From: Cytophagales bacterium
GTDB taxonomy: Bacteria; Bacteroidota; Bacteroidia; Cytophagales; Flammeovirgaceae
DNA: 64,000 bases
Assembly: GCA_025056215.1 (NCBI GenBank)
Contig: JANWWC010000002.1
Location: 62,001-126,000 of the forward strand
Reading direction: 5' to 3'
Shown: one piece after another, positions 45,036 to 55,185 of the stretch
Layout: each line of letters starts with the position of its first letter
How positions within the stretch are numbered: the stretch's first letter is position 1
Notes under the pieces: model-generated
What the model was told of the DNA's origin: nothing
What the model saw: the letters and a program-made list of their open reading frames with translations, nothing else
Databases searched by the model: none
Translations under genes and position numbers: made by a program

Positions 45036-47189
45036 ATGATCTTGAGAGCACTCGGAATTGTTTTTCTTGAAATCTTTTTAGAAAGTTATGCTTTCGGACA
45101 GTTTACAAAATCTAAAATTTTGAATCCTGTAAAATGGGAAAAACCTTCTGCCAATAAATCAACCGCCTACATCGGAGAAACAATAGAAATAATATTTACA
45201 GCTCTTATTGATGAAGGATGGTACATGTATTCCTCAGAAGGATTAGATGAAAGCGTAATGGCAATTCCTACTACCTTTACTTTTGAACCATCAGAAAGTT
45301 ACGAACTTATTGGTAAAATAACGCCTGTTCAACCTAAAAAAAAATTTGACCCTACCTGGAACGGAAACATCATGTATTTCGAAAAAAAAGCTGTTTTCAA
45401 ACAAAAGATTAAAATTAAAAGCGAGAACCTTCAACTAAAAGCTACTGCAGAGTACCAAGTATGTAACGAAGAAAGCTGCTTGCCACCTACCACTGTAGAA
45501 TTAGTTTTTTCTGATATTGCGATTTTATCTGCAAATGAAAAAATAAAACCTCTTGCCAATAACCCAATAAAAAGCTCTCAATCCCCTCTTCCTGCTCTCG
45601 AAAATAGTTCGATGAGCTCTCCTGCTCAAGATAGCAGTTCACAAGATACGCAAAAAGCAAACAACCTTTTAGAAGAATCTTCAACTTTTCAAGATACCAT
45701 CACACAAAATGCTCAAAACCTTAAAGCCAATTTGCCTGTATCGCAGCCTTCTTCCAATAACAACTTAGCAGGATTTATGCTCTACGCTTTTTTGTTTGGA
45801 ATCGCTGCTATTTTTACGCCGTGCGTATTTCCTATGATTCCGATTACGATTTCTTATTTTACTGAACAACAAAAAAAATGGCATGCTATTGTCTATGGGC
45901 TTTCTATCGTATTGATTTATACTCTTTTTGGCGCTCTTGTCGCACCTTTATTTGGACCTGCCTTTGGAAATTGGCTCAGCACCCATTGGCTGCCGAATCT
46001 CATATTTTTTGTAATTTTTGTAGCATTTGGTTTATCTTTTTTAGGAATGTTCGAAATTACTCTTCCTTCTTGGATTGTAAATAAAGCAGATGCAGAATCT
46101 GAAAAAGGAGGAATTATAGGCGTTTTTTTTATGGCTTTTACACTTGTATTAGTGTCATTTAGTTGTACAGGTCCTATCGTAGGAACTATTATGGTACAAT
46201 CTGCGGGAGGCGATTTTCTCCAACCAATTGCAGGCATGTTTGCTTTCGGTACTGCTTTCGGATTACCATTCGGAATACTAGCTTTTTTTCCTTCTCTTTT
46301 GCAAAAACTTCCTAAGGCAGGCGGGTGGCTCAATTCGGTCAAAGTCACATTAGGATTTATCGAGTTAGCGCTTTCTTTCAAGTTTTTAAGTATGATTGAC
46401 CAAGTATATCATCTAGGAATTTTAGATAGACATATCAACATCGCTATTTGGATAGCTATTGCTTTTTGCATGGGTTTGTATTATTTAGGCAAATTTCGTC
46501 TTCATCACGAAAGTGCAGTAGAAAGCATTTCCGTTTTACGCCTTTTGCTTGCGATGATTTGCTTTACATTCGTAGCATACTTAATTCCTGGCATGTTTGG
46601 TGCACCTTTAGAATCATTATCAGGGCTACTTCCTCCTTCTTCTACACACAATTTTGACATAAGAAACATCATTCGAAACCAAATTCGACTACAACAAACC
46701 TCTTATCACGAAAAAACTCCTTCTTTGTCTGCGCGGCGCTACGCCGATAAATTCAAAATGCCTCACAATATTAAGGGATACTTTGATTTTCGAGAAGCAC
46801 AAGCTGTAGCAATTGCTCAAAACAAACCTTTATTGATCGATTTTACAGGACATGGCTGTGTGAATTGCCGCAAAATGGAAGACATTGTATGGGCAGATAC
46901 ACGAGTGCAAGAAATACTTAATCACAAACTCGTTTTAGTTTCTTTATATGTAGACGATAGAACGGAAATTCCTGAAAACGAATGGATTGTATCAAAATTC
47001 AGTGGGAAAACGCTCAAAACCATCGGAAGTATTAATGCAGAATTTCAGATGCAGCGCTTTGGCACAAATGCTCAGCCTTATTATGTGCTGCTCAGTCCAA
47101 AAGGAGAACTTCTTGCAGAGCCTATTGGCTATGAGCCCGACGTAGAAAAATTTTTATCTTTTCTATCAAAAGCCTTGAAAGAATCTTAA
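45036..47189 (+). CDS. dsbD: thiol:disulfide interchange protein DsbD
   Basis: 717 residues from ATG 45036; a TTG start 16 codons upstream is less likely because it separates the signal peptide from the N-terminus. N-terminal DsbC-like beta domain (about 20-185) with the cysteine pair in YQVCNEESCLPPTTVEL; a Ser/Gln-rich linker; eight helices with the CcdA-type repeats GIAAIFTPCVFPMIPI and VSFSCTGPIVGTIM; and a thioredoxin-like C-domain with GHGCVNC (Cys608, Cys611). It moves electrons from cytoplasmic thioredoxin to the periplasm. Confidence 0.93.
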   Translation: MILRALGIVFLEIFLESYAFGQFTKSKILNPVKWEKPSANKSTAYIGETIEIIFTALIDEGWYMYSSEGLDESVMAIPTTFTFEPSESYELIGKITPVQPKKKFDPTWNGNIMYFEKKAVFKQKIKIKSENLQLKATAEYQVCNEESCLPPTTVELVFSDIAILSANEKIKPLANNPIKSSQSPLPALENSSMSSPAQDSSSQDTQKANNLLEESSTFQDTITQNAQNLKANLPVSQPSSNNNLAGFMLYAFLFGIAAIFTPCVFPMIPITISYFTEQQKKWHAIVYGLSIVLIYTLFGALVAPLFGPAFGNWLSTHWLPNLIFFVIFVAFGLSFLGMFEITLPSWIVNKADAESEKGGIIGVFFMAFTLVLVSFSCTGPIVGTIMVQSAGGDFLQPIAGMFAFGTAFGLPFGILAFFPSLLQKLPKAGGWLNSVKVTLGFIELALSFKFLSMIDQVYHLGILDRHINIAIWIAIAFCMGLYYLGKFRLHHESAVESISVLRLLLAMICFTFVAYLIPGMFGAPLESLSGLLPPSSTHNFDIRNIIRNQIRLQQTSYHEKTPSLSARRYADKFKMPHNIKGYFDFREAQAVAIAQNKPLLIDFTGHGCVNCRKMEDIVWADTRVQEILNHKLVLVSLYVDDRTEIPENEWIVSKFSGKTLKTIGSINAEFQMQRFGTNAQPYYVLLSPKGELLAEPIGYEPDVEKFLSFLSKALKES

Positions 47190-47660
47190 CTATTCTTCCA
47201 AAATTTCCCATGTATGATCTGCTAATAATTTCACTTTTGCAATAAAAACAGGGAAACCTTTGCTCCGCCCCCACTCGTTCGGCGCTATCATAGACAACAC
47301 TTCAGTGCCATCTTCTTTCTGATAAAGATAATACACATGATTAATAAGAGGTTCAAAAGGAATATGAGCACGATAGATTTTCTCCGAAATAGAAACTCGA
47401 TGTTTAATAGTGTCAGCTTGTTGTTTTAGCAATTGCATCTGTTCCATGAGCTGTTGCATTTGTATCTTAGTTTGCTCATGCATAGCAGAAACGGCTTTTC
47501 CTTTTATTTTTCCCAAATCTTCAGGCTTTACAACAGCACTTCCCACTTGATGAGCATAAGGCAAAATTCCAGGAGTATCTGTTGTTTTTTCAGCTAATTT
47601 TTCTAAGTCTATTTTTTCCACATCAATTTCTTTTCCAATATTTTGAGAATCTGATTGCAT
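47190..47660 (-). CDS. DUF2452 protein
   Basis: 156 residues from the internal ATG at 47660 (MQSDSQN); a start three codons earlier is equally possible. The family, nearly limited to Bacteroidota, has a central coiled coil (QMQQLMEQMQLLKQQADTI), then ISEKIYRAHIPFEPLINHVYYLY and a C-terminal WGRSKGFPVFIAKVKLLADHTW. Function unknown; no signal peptide, so cytoplasmic. It converges on dsbD without a gap. Confidence 0.8.
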   Translation of the reverse strand: MQSDSQNIGKEIDVEKIDLEKLAEKTTDTPGILPYAHQVGSAVVKPEDLGKIKGKAVSAMHEQTKIQMQQLMEQMQLLKQQADTIKHRVSISEKIYRAHIPFEPLINHVYYLYQKEDGTEVLSMIAPNEWGRSKGFPVFIAKVKLLADHTWEILEE

Positions 47661-47798
47661 ACAAAGCAAGATTTGTGAACTGTTAAAAACGTAAGAGTCA
47701 GCACTTATTTAAAAGAACAATTTGAATGCAAAGATTTGTTTGATAATCTGAGCATAAAAAACCAATTTGCTTTAAAGTTAAATAAAAGCATCCAACTT

Positions 47799-48902
47799 AT
47801 GACAACTTTCAAAGAAATTATTGAATTCTTAGAAAATCAAGCTCCTGTTCTTTATCAAGAGAAATACGATAATAGCGGTTTTTTGGTAGGAAACCTAGAA
47901 AATAAAGTCACAAATGTCCTTCTTTCGCTTGATGTAACGGAGGAAATCATTCAAGAGGCTATTCAAAAAAAATGCAACTTCATTATTTCGCATCATCCGA
48001 TTATTTTTGGAGGAATTAAGCATCTTACTGGCAAAACTTACGTAGAAAGGTGCGTCATGCAAGCTATTCGATTTGATATAGGCTTGTATGCTATCCACAC
48101 AAATTTGGATAACCTTCACAAAGGCGTAAATGCTGAAATTGCTCGACGCTTAGATCTTATCAATACCAGAATTTTAGCTCCTAAAACGCAACTTTTGCGC
48201 AAACTTACTGTATTTGTTCCCCATAGTCATCGAGAAAGCTTGCTTACTGCTTTAAGTCGAGCAGGAGCCGGACAAATTGGCAACTACACAGATTGCAGTT
48301 TTCAAGTAGAAGGAATCGGGACTTTCCGCCCTAACGAACAAGCTCATCCGCATATTGGAGAACGCGGAAAATTAGAAACTGTTCAAGAAGTTCGCTTAGA
48401 AGTCATTTTCCCATTACATGCTGAAAAACAAGTACTAAAATCCATGCGCGAACATCACCCGTATGAAGAGATTGCTTACTACTTGCATAGTTTAGAAAAC
48501 GAGTGGCAAGACATGGGCAGCGGTCTTGTCGGAGAACTCCGAGAACCTATGGAAGAAATAAAATTTTTAACTTTTTTAGCAGAAAAAATGAACCTTCGCA
48601 TTTTCAAACATACAGCTCTAAGAAATCGACCTATCCAAAAAGTAGCTTTATGTGGTGGGAGTGGTAGCTTCTTACTTAAAAACGCAATTTCACAAGGTGC
48701 TGATGTATTCATAAGCGCCGATTTTAAATACCACGACTATTTTGACGCTGAGTCCAAAATTCTTATTGCCGACATAGGCCACTATGAAAGTGAAATATTC
48801 ACGATAGAACTTTTGTCTCGATGGTTAGCAGAGCGTTTTCCGCAACTAACTATCTATCAAACCTCCGCAAATACAAATCCTATCAGATGGTTTGTAAAGT
48901 AA
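47799..48902 (+). CDS. Nif3-like dinuclear metal center protein
   Basis: 367 residues from ATG 47799 (MTTFKEII). Metal-binding residues lie in FIISHHPIIFGGIKHLTG and YAIHTNLDNLHKG, and near the C-terminus in IADIGHYESEIFTIE. An inserted domain (about 130-235, LRKLTVFVPHSHRESLLTAL) is of the PII-like type found in longer Nif3 proteins. Often annotated as GTP cyclohydrolase I type 2, but the true reaction is unclear. tyrS follows 88 bp later. Confidence 0.9.
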   Translation: MTTFKEIIEFLENQAPVLYQEKYDNSGFLVGNLENKVTNVLLSLDVTEEIIQEAIQKKCNFIISHHPIIFGGIKHLTGKTYVERCVMQAIRFDIGLYAIHTNLDNLHKGVNAEIARRLDLINTRILAPKTQLLRKLTVFVPHSHRESLLTALSRAGAGQIGNYTDCSFQVEGIGTFRPNEQAHPHIGERGKLETVQEVRLEVIFPLHAEKQVLKSMREHHPYEEIAYYLHSLENEWQDMGSGLVGELREPMEEIKFLTFLAEKMNLRIFKHTALRNRPIQKVALCGGSGSFLLKNAISQGADVFISADFKYHDYFDAESKILIADIGHYESEIFTIELLSRWLAERFPQLTIYQTSANTNPIRWFVK

Positions 48903-48956
48903 TGTTCAACCCCAATGAGATTTCACATTTTTAGCCCTGCTTCACAATTTGATTGT

Positions 48957-48964
48957 TATATTTG
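48957..48964 (+). promoter_or_regulatory. -7 box for tyrS
   Basis: TATATTTG matches TAnnTTTG, 26 bp before the ATG at 48991. There is no TTG at the expected -33 distance. It supports the shorter TyrS start. Confidence 0.5.
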
Positions 48965-48990
48965 TACACTTTAATATTAAAATTTTTGCA

Positions 48991-50280
48991 ATGAAAAATT
49001 TTATTGAAGAACTGCGCCAAAGAGGCATGATTCAAGACCATACTCCTGAAGTAGAGCAGCAACTTAATTCCCAAATGACAGTCGGTTATATAGGTTTCGA
49101 CCCTACTGCAGCTTCGCTCCATATCGGAAATTTAGCAACCATCATGTTGTTAGTGCACTTCCAACGTTGCGGACATAAACCTATCGCACTTATAGGAGGC
49201 GCTACCGGAATGATTGGAGATCCTTCTGGAAAATCATCAGAACGCAACTTGCTTAGCTATGAAACAATCTTACATAACCAAGCTCGTATTCGAAAACAAT
49301 TAGAACATTTTTTAGATTTTGATTGTGGCGCAAACTCAGCAGAAATCGTTAATAATTATGACTGGATGAAAAACTTTTCTTTCTTAGAATTCCTTCGAGA
49401 TGTAGGAAAGCATCTGACAGTCAATTATATGCTTGCAAAAGATTCTGTACAAAAACGCTTAGAAAGTGGAATTTCCTACACAGAATTTTCTTATCAACTC
49501 TTGCAAGCCTATGATTTTTATTATTTATACACAAATAAAAACGTAAAGCTCCAAATGGGCGGCTCTGACCAATGGGGCAATATCACTTCAGGCATAGAAC
49601 TCATCAGACGCATAAGCGGAAAAACTGCTTATGCTCTCACTACACCTTTAGTTACCAAATCTGATGGAACAAAATTCGGAAAATCAGAAAGTGGCAACGT
49701 ATGGCTCGATGCAGAAATGACTTCTCCTTATCAGTTCTATCAGTTTTGGCTTAACGTTTCTGATGAAGATACTCATAAACTCATTCGCGTTTTTACACTT
49801 TTTTCTATAGAAGAAATCCAGTCACTTGAGCAACAGCATGCGCAAGCTCCTCATCAACGTATTTTGCAAAAAGCGATTGCAGAACAAGTAACGGAACGCG
49901 TGCATGGAAAAGCAGAACTTCAAAAAGCAAAAACAGCCTCTGAAATTTTATTTGGAAAAGGCGTAACAGATGCTCTCAAAAGCCTTGACGAAAAAACATT
50001 TTTACAAGCATTAGAGGGAGTTCCTCAAACTCATATTTCTGCATCGGAATTTTATAATTGTCATAACCTTGCCGAACTGCTTTGTACCGCTACAAGAAAT
50101 GAAATCTTTCCTTCGAAATCAGAGGTAAGAAAAATGGTGCAAAACGGAGGTATAAGCATCAATAAACAAAAAGTGGAAAGCACTGAAATCAAACCTACGG
50201 CTTTCGATTTGATTCACAATCGATACTTATTAGTACAAAAAGGCAAAAAAAATTATCATTTAGTAGTTGTAAAAGACTAA
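48991..50280 (+). CDS. tyrS: tyrosyl-tRNA synthetase
   Basis: 429 residues from ATG 48991 (MKNFIEEL); the longer frame from 48949 overlaps the -7 box. Class I signatures: TAASLHIGNLATIM (HIGH-like) and KSDGTKFGKSESGNVWLD (KMSKS-like KFGKS). Tyrosine-specific positions YTEFSYQLLQAYDF and GGSDQWGNI are present. A C-terminal S4 RNA-binding domain (SKSEVRKMVQNGGISINKQ) completes the enzyme. Confidence 0.98.
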   Translation: MKNFIEELRQRGMIQDHTPEVEQQLNSQMTVGYIGFDPTAASLHIGNLATIMLLVHFQRCGHKPIALIGGATGMIGDPSGKSSERNLLSYETILHNQARIRKQLEHFLDFDCGANSAEIVNNYDWMKNFSFLEFLRDVGKHLTVNYMLAKDSVQKRLESGISYTEFSYQLLQAYDFYYLYTNKNVKLQMGGSDQWGNITSGIELIRRISGKTAYALTTPLVTKSDGTKFGKSESGNVWLDAEMTSPYQFYQFWLNVSDEDTHKLIRVFTLFSIEEIQSLEQQHAQAPHQRILQKAIAEQVTERVHGKAELQKAKTASEILFGKGVTDALKSLDEKTFLQALEGVPQTHISASEFYNCHNLAELLCTATRNEIFPSKSEVRKMVQNGGISINKQKVESTEIKPTAFDLIHNRYLLVQKGKKNYHLVVVKD

Positions 50281-50307
50281 AATGAAATCTCATTTAAAAG
50301 AGAGAAC

Positions 50308-51549
50308 TCAAAATGCGTCCTCAGAAGTCTTATCACTCTCGATGTCCTGTGCTTCTTTACTATCGAGCTTAAATAGCAAGGTAAATCGAAGAGTATCTTC
50401 AAGAGGATGCTGTCGTTGTGTAGCTATCAAGTAAGCTACATCAATCCCAAATTTAGAATAACGAAGTCCCAATCCAAGCGTAAAGTATTGACGGTTTCCT
50501 TTGTATCGACTTTCGTGATAAAATCCTCCTCGGAGGGCGAACAGATTGTTATACCAGTATTCTCCAGCTGCAGTCCAGATAAATTCTCGCATTTCTTCTT
50601 TAAAGCCGTTAGGAGCATCTGTAAAAGAACCAAACATCCCAGAAAGCAAAGAACGATTGGGGTCTTTGCCTTTTAAAATAAAGCGCTTACCCGTTGCTGT
50701 ATCGATTCCATAAATAGGTGGCGTAGGCACAAGCAATTTGTTAATATCAAAGGCGAATGTAATTTTATTAAAGGGATCGAGCTCGGTAGTAAGTGCAGTT
50801 CCTAATCGCAGATTTGTAGGCAAAAAATCTTGCTGCGCCGCGTTTGAATAGGAAATTTTAGCACCGATATTTGAAATAGAACCTCCTAAACTCAAGGTAG
50901 TAGGTCTCCCTCCTAAAGATAAATCGGGATTAGTCCAGTAAGCAGAAATGTCGGCAGCAGCACTTTGCCCAGGACGCAAGTCAGCGCCAGGAACGCTGAT
51001 TCCTCCTGTTAAATTAGAATAGATGTATCTTGCAGAAACCCCCATACTAAATTTTTTAGAAAGTTTCATAGCATAAGAAGCATCGAAAGCATATTCTCTA
51101 GGGAAAGCAGGAGGCGCTGTAATATTTTTGTTTGCATCGATAAATTGCATTTCTCCTAAATCAAAATACCGAAAGCCGATGCCAAGAGTTTGTTGATTAT
51201 TAAGACGATAGTAGCCGCTTCCGTAAAAAATCCACATATCTTGTACGATTTTTTGAAGCCAAGGAGTATACGAGGCAGCTACTCCAATTCTTCCTTCTAC
51301 AAAAGCTAATTTAGAAGGGTTCCAAAAAGTGGCATTAGCATCGGGAGAGGTAGCAACTCCCGCTTCTCCCATTCCTGCAGCTCTCGCATCTGGAGTGATC
51401 GTAAGAAAAGGAACAGCGGTTACTACGGGTCTGCTATCTTCCGCTTGTCCTATGAGTTCTTGTCCTACCTGGCGTTGTTGCGCCCATACAGCGCAAGCGT
51501 GCATATAAAATATTCCCCAAAAAAATGCTGAAAAACGACAAATGTTCAT
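50308..51549 (-). CDS. porV: type IX secretion outer membrane protein PorV
   Basis: 413 residues with a signal peptide ending AVWAQ. A FadL-like outer membrane barrel: TAVPFLTITPDARAAGMGEAG and NATFWNPSKLAF are the PorV/LptO opening, and the last strand ends in LRFTLLFKL. PorV shuttles T9SS substrates from the translocon to the surface attachment complex. It follows porU on the same strand by 58 bp, the standard porU-porV order. Confidence 0.94.
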   Translation of the reverse strand: MNICRFSAFFWGIFYMHACAVWAQQRQVGQELIGQAEDSRPVVTAVPFLTITPDARAAGMGEAGVATSPDANATFWNPSKLAFVEGRIGVAASYTPWLQKIVQDMWIFYGSGYYRLNNQQTLGIGFRYFDLGEMQFIDANKNITAPPAFPREYAFDASYAMKLSKKFSMGVSARYIYSNLTGGISVPGADLRPGQSAAADISAYWTNPDLSLGGRPTTLSLGGSISNIGAKISYSNAAQQDFLPTNLRLGTALTTELDPFNKITFAFDINKLLVPTPPIYGIDTATGKRFILKGKDPNRSLLSGMFGSFTDAPNGFKEEMREFIWTAAGEYWYNNLFALRGGFYHESRYKGNRQYFTLGLGLRYSKFGIDVAYLIATQRQHPLEDTLRFTLLFKLDSKEAQDIESDKTSEDAF

Positions 51550-51607
51550 CGAAATTGAGTGTTAAACCTGTTAGGTAAAAATTGGCAATAGGCTACATTG
51601 TTTAAGG

Positions 51608-54600
51608 TTAATGAACTATTAATAGTTTTCCCGTTGAAGTTGCTTCTGCATTTCCAACAGCAGATAATACCCTGATGCGATAGAAATATATACCATTTCG
51701 CAAAGGCATTCCAGAAAACGACGTACCTTCCCACGGGATTTCTACGATTTCGCTGCTCAACGGCACAAAATAGTGAATTCTTCGAACAATTTCACCAAGT
51801 GAAGAAAAAATTTCAACTTCTACGTTCAAATCTTCACCTATATTGTTATGTAAAAATCTAAATACACCTTCTCCATTCGCAGGATTCGGATAAAACACAA
51901 CGTCGTAAAGCGAAAGAGGACTTACAACAAAATCGATTGTAGCTTCTGAAGGGTTGTTATGAGTATCCCACGCAATTACCTTGATGCGATGTTTCCCAAT
52001 AGAAAGTCCTTGATAAAAAGTTCGAATGGTTCCACTCTTGTAAGTATCTAAATCTGCTATATAATTCTCGTTGAGTATGCGTGCATTAGCTTCATCATCA
52101 TCGAGAATGGCAACGATATTCTGCCCTACTCCTGCTTGCGAGATATTGATTCCATTTTCATCAAAAAGTTTGATAATCAATTCAGTATTGCGCCCTACAG
52201 CAGAACCATTTACAAAATTTTCATTTTCCATAAAAAGTTGAATTCGAGGCGGAGTGACATCAATTTCAGCGCTGTTATCACTTCCTCCTACAAGCAAACC
52301 CGTATAAGCACCGTTTGCATCGAGAGAATGCAATGTATCATAGGCGTAAAGCTGTATTTTTCCTGAGTCGATTTGAAAAATATTTTTAGGTACTACGAAA
52401 CTGAAGGAAAACTTTCCATTCCGCACAGAGGTTTTTCCGCTAAACAATTTATTTTCTCGTTGGCGGTATGCAAAAGGTCCGAAGCGCGCATTTTCAAACA
52501 AAGCCAGTGTTTGCTTGGAGGTAGGCTTATCGAAAACAACGATGTCTACTACTCCTTGAAAATCAAAAGGTTGCCCATTATAAAGAATCTCGCCTGTCAT
52601 TGTTACTTTCTGAAGTGCTTTAAGAGTATCATTTCCAATACTCTTGCCATTGAAAGTGAGCAATCGAATTTCTCCTTTAGGATAGGCCAAGCGCATAGAA
52701 GGATCGCCTAATAAAGTAAAATTTCTGTTGATGACTCCTCCGTCGCTTTTTCCGCCAGTGCCTAAAGCGCTGATGTTCTTTGTACGCATCAAAATATCTC
52801 CTAATCGAGGCATTTCTCCGCGGACGGGTTCGAATACTACTGAATAAAAAGCATCGCTCAAAATTTCATTGCTACTCGAATATACGGGGCGCGTGGTAGT
52901 CAATAAAGCTATAGCCCCTCCTCTACCGTTGAGTATTGCTTCTTCTGCTCCTGAACGAATTCCAGGATTGTCAAATCTTCCAAACTCGCATGTAGCTGTT
53001 AAAAACAGCGGCATATTGTTCAGATTAGTCCATCTTGGAATTTGATTTCTTTCTAAAATTCTTTCAGAACACCATGCATCTTCTGAACCATGTCCGTTAA
53101 AGTTGATGATGAGCGCCCCTTTGAGAATTTGTTCTTCCAGTTTCTCCCGTACAAGGGGTGAAGTTCGGTTATTGGCTTGCGAAACTCTTGGATAAGCATC
53201 TACAAACAATCTTTTAGTATGATATTGAGGAGCTACTGATTCTATAAATCGCGCAAACTTATCTCCTTGGAACTGATGCAAATTCGCATCGCCGTCATCT
53301 GCTACAAATAGAATTTCGTTGCGCCACTTTCCGAAAGTAGCTTTAGTTTCATAATGAATAAGCTTATTGACAACGTGTCGGGCTTCTTCTAAAGAGCTCA
53401 CTGGTAGCCGACCAATACCCGCATCGAGAGACTGCCGCGCATTGACTATATCGCTTTCTTTTTCCGACCAATTTCCTTCATGAGGTTCTAACAAAACGTA
53501 ATAATCATCAGAATTGAAAGAGAATATAGGAGATAAAGATTCGTGCGATTGATAGGTCGGTACAAGATGAGGAGAGTAAGCAGAAGGTAAATTGCCTTTG
53601 TAATCAAAAGAGGCGTCTCCAAATAAGAGCACATAACGCAAACTATCCTTTCCTGAAGAACGCACATAAAGAGAACGCAAAAAATTTCGAATTGCACAAA
53701 CATCTTGTTTACCGCCTGAAAATTCATTATAAATTTGTTGAGGAGTTACTACAGCCACTTGCAATCCATCGTTCTGACGCCGAAAATTTGCTAATCGATG
53801 CGCCTCAGAAAGCCATGGCTCTCCCGAAATAATTACTAGTTCTGGTACTTTTAAGCCATGCAAGTTTTGATTGGGTACTCTTCCAACAGGAGTAGGCGTT
53901 GGAAATCGATTTCCTTTGAAAGCTATCAAATAACGAAATCCTTCTAAGGCTGAAAAATGGGGAGCTTGATTAGTAACATTCCAAGGATTAGCACGGTTTG
54001 TGATATCCCATACGATGGTTTCATTGTCAATAGGAAAATACACACCTGTTCCACTCCAAATTCCGAAATGAACTTGATTTTCGTATAATTGAAGATTCCT
54101 TTGAAAACGAACGCTTAAAAAATCCAAGCTTCCTGTGGCTCCTCTATCTGCTGGGTGAATAAGGCGCACACCGAATGTCAGATTACTTCCACTTACGTAT
54201 TCCGAAGTATTTACAACAAAGTTACGTTCTCCTAAACTTCCTTTAGGCGCGTAAATATCACTTAAAATAGTTCCTAAAGGAAGAGTTCCCACTTCTTTAC
54301 CATTTAAAGAAAGCAAAAATCCACTTCCTGGCACTACACTTCGGCTCATCGCTACTATTCGAATCCGAAGGAAACCATTCGAATAGATCCCTGTAGCATC
54401 GAAATTGATGCGTTCTTCTGTTCCTACTGTTTGCAAATTTCCGAACCATCGCCTTCCGCCTCGAACGTCTTTGTTTCGCTCTATTTCGTAATGAAACGCA
54501 TGCAAATAAGTAGTATTAGTAAAGTTCCAGGAGCCTCCAGCAGGCGCTACAGGAATAGATTTTGCCTCTGCTCCGTCTATGTTGATAAAATAGTAATTCA

Positions 54601-55018
54601 GATTTGAGTATAAATGCAATTGAGTAGTAATGTCTTGCAAGGAATCATTAAACTGCCAGGCATGTGGAGACTCTCCAAAAAACAGTATATAATCAGTTTC
54701 ATCGAATTTTCCGTCTTCTAATCCGACGCGATGAGTAGGCAATTCTATCAAATCATCTATAAAAGGTGCGCTGTTGTGTTCTGGCAACATGCCTACTGCT
54801 CCTCCAAATACTTTAATTCGCCGCGCATCCACTACAGATAAATTAATTCCTAAGTTTCTAAGAAGCGATGCTGTAATTTTGTACATACCTGTTTCTTGAA
54901 CAGATACTTTATAAAAAGTACCTTCAGCCAAAACAGAATGACCCTTAAACTGCGCCTGTACATTAAAAATAAAAAACAAAAACCCTATACTTAGCCACCA
55001 CGCTTTTTTCATTCGCAA
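51608..55018 (-). CDS. porU: type IX secretion sortase PorU
   Basis: 1136 residues, signal peptide to NVQAQ. A long N-terminal beta region precedes a gingipain-like C25 peptidase fold with catalytic His643 in NFNGHGSEDAWC and Cys677 in TATCEFGRFDN. The C-terminus has a T9SS-type sorting domain, VVFYPNPANGEGVFRF to the end, as in PorU of other species, which is not removed. PorU cuts the sorting domain from cargo and attaches the cargo to the surface lipopolysaccharide. Located upstream of porV. Confidence 0.94.
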   Translation of the reverse strand: MRMKKAWWLSIGFLFFIFNVQAQFKGHSVLAEGTFYKVSVQETGMYKITASLLRNLGINLSVVDARRIKVFGGAVGMLPEHNSAPFIDDLIELPTHRVGLEDGKFDETDYILFFGESPHAWQFNDSLQDITTQLHLYSNLNYYFINIDGAEAKSIPVAPAGGSWNFTNTTYLHAFHYEIERNKDVRGGRRWFGNLQTVGTEERINFDATGIYSNGFLRIRIVAMSRSVVPGSGFLLSLNGKEVGTLPLGTILSDIYAPKGSLGERNFVVNTSEYVSGSNLTFGVRLIHPADRGATGSLDFLSVRFQRNLQLYENQVHFGIWSGTGVYFPIDNETIVWDITNRANPWNVTNQAPHFSALEGFRYLIAFKGNRFPTPTPVGRVPNQNLHGLKVPELVIISGEPWLSEAHRLANFRRQNDGLQVAVVTPQQIYNEFSGGKQDVCAIRNFLRSLYVRSSGKDSLRYVLLFGDASFDYKGNLPSAYSPHLVPTYQSHESLSPIFSFNSDDYYVLLEPHEGNWSEKESDIVNARQSLDAGIGRLPVSSLEEARHVVNKLIHYETKATFGKWRNEILFVADDGDANLHQFQGDKFARFIESVAPQYHTKRLFVDAYPRVSQANNRTSPLVREKLEEQILKGALIINFNGHGSEDAWCSERILERNQIPRWTNLNNMPLFLTATCEFGRFDNPGIRSGAEEAILNGRGGAIALLTTTRPVYSSSNEILSDAFYSVVFEPVRGEMPRLGDILMRTKNISALGTGGKSDGGVINRNFTLLGDPSMRLAYPKGEIRLLTFNGKSIGNDTLKALQKVTMTGEILYNGQPFDFQGVVDIVVFDKPTSKQTLALFENARFGPFAYRQRENKLFSGKTSVRNGKFSFSFVVPKNIFQIDSGKIQLYAYDTLHSLDANGAYTGLLVGGSDNSAEIDVTPPRIQLFMENENFVNGSAVGRNTELIIKLFDENGINISQAGVGQNIVAILDDDEANARILNENYIADLDTYKSGTIRTFYQGLSIGKHRIKVIAWDTHNNPSEATIDFVVSPLSLYDVVFYPNPANGEGVFRFLHNNIGEDLNVEVEIFSSLGEIVRRIHYFVPLSSEIVEIPWEGTSFSGMPLRNGIYFYRIRVLSAVGNAEATSTGKLLIVH

Positions 55019-55185
55019 AAAACCTTTGTTGTAAAATTAGCGCATCAAGGTCAGATTTGTTTTAAAGTAATACTTTTTAACCTCCAAAAAGTAACTCGCC
55101 TCGAATGAAATCCAAAAAAACTGAAGTTCAAATTTTTTTAAAAAATAAAAAAACATTGATTTGTATAACAACGAACATTTTTCCC

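Noticed and set aside
50280-50295. Hairpin between tyrS and porV as terminator
   Set aside because: Only a 6-bp AT-rich stem with no T run.
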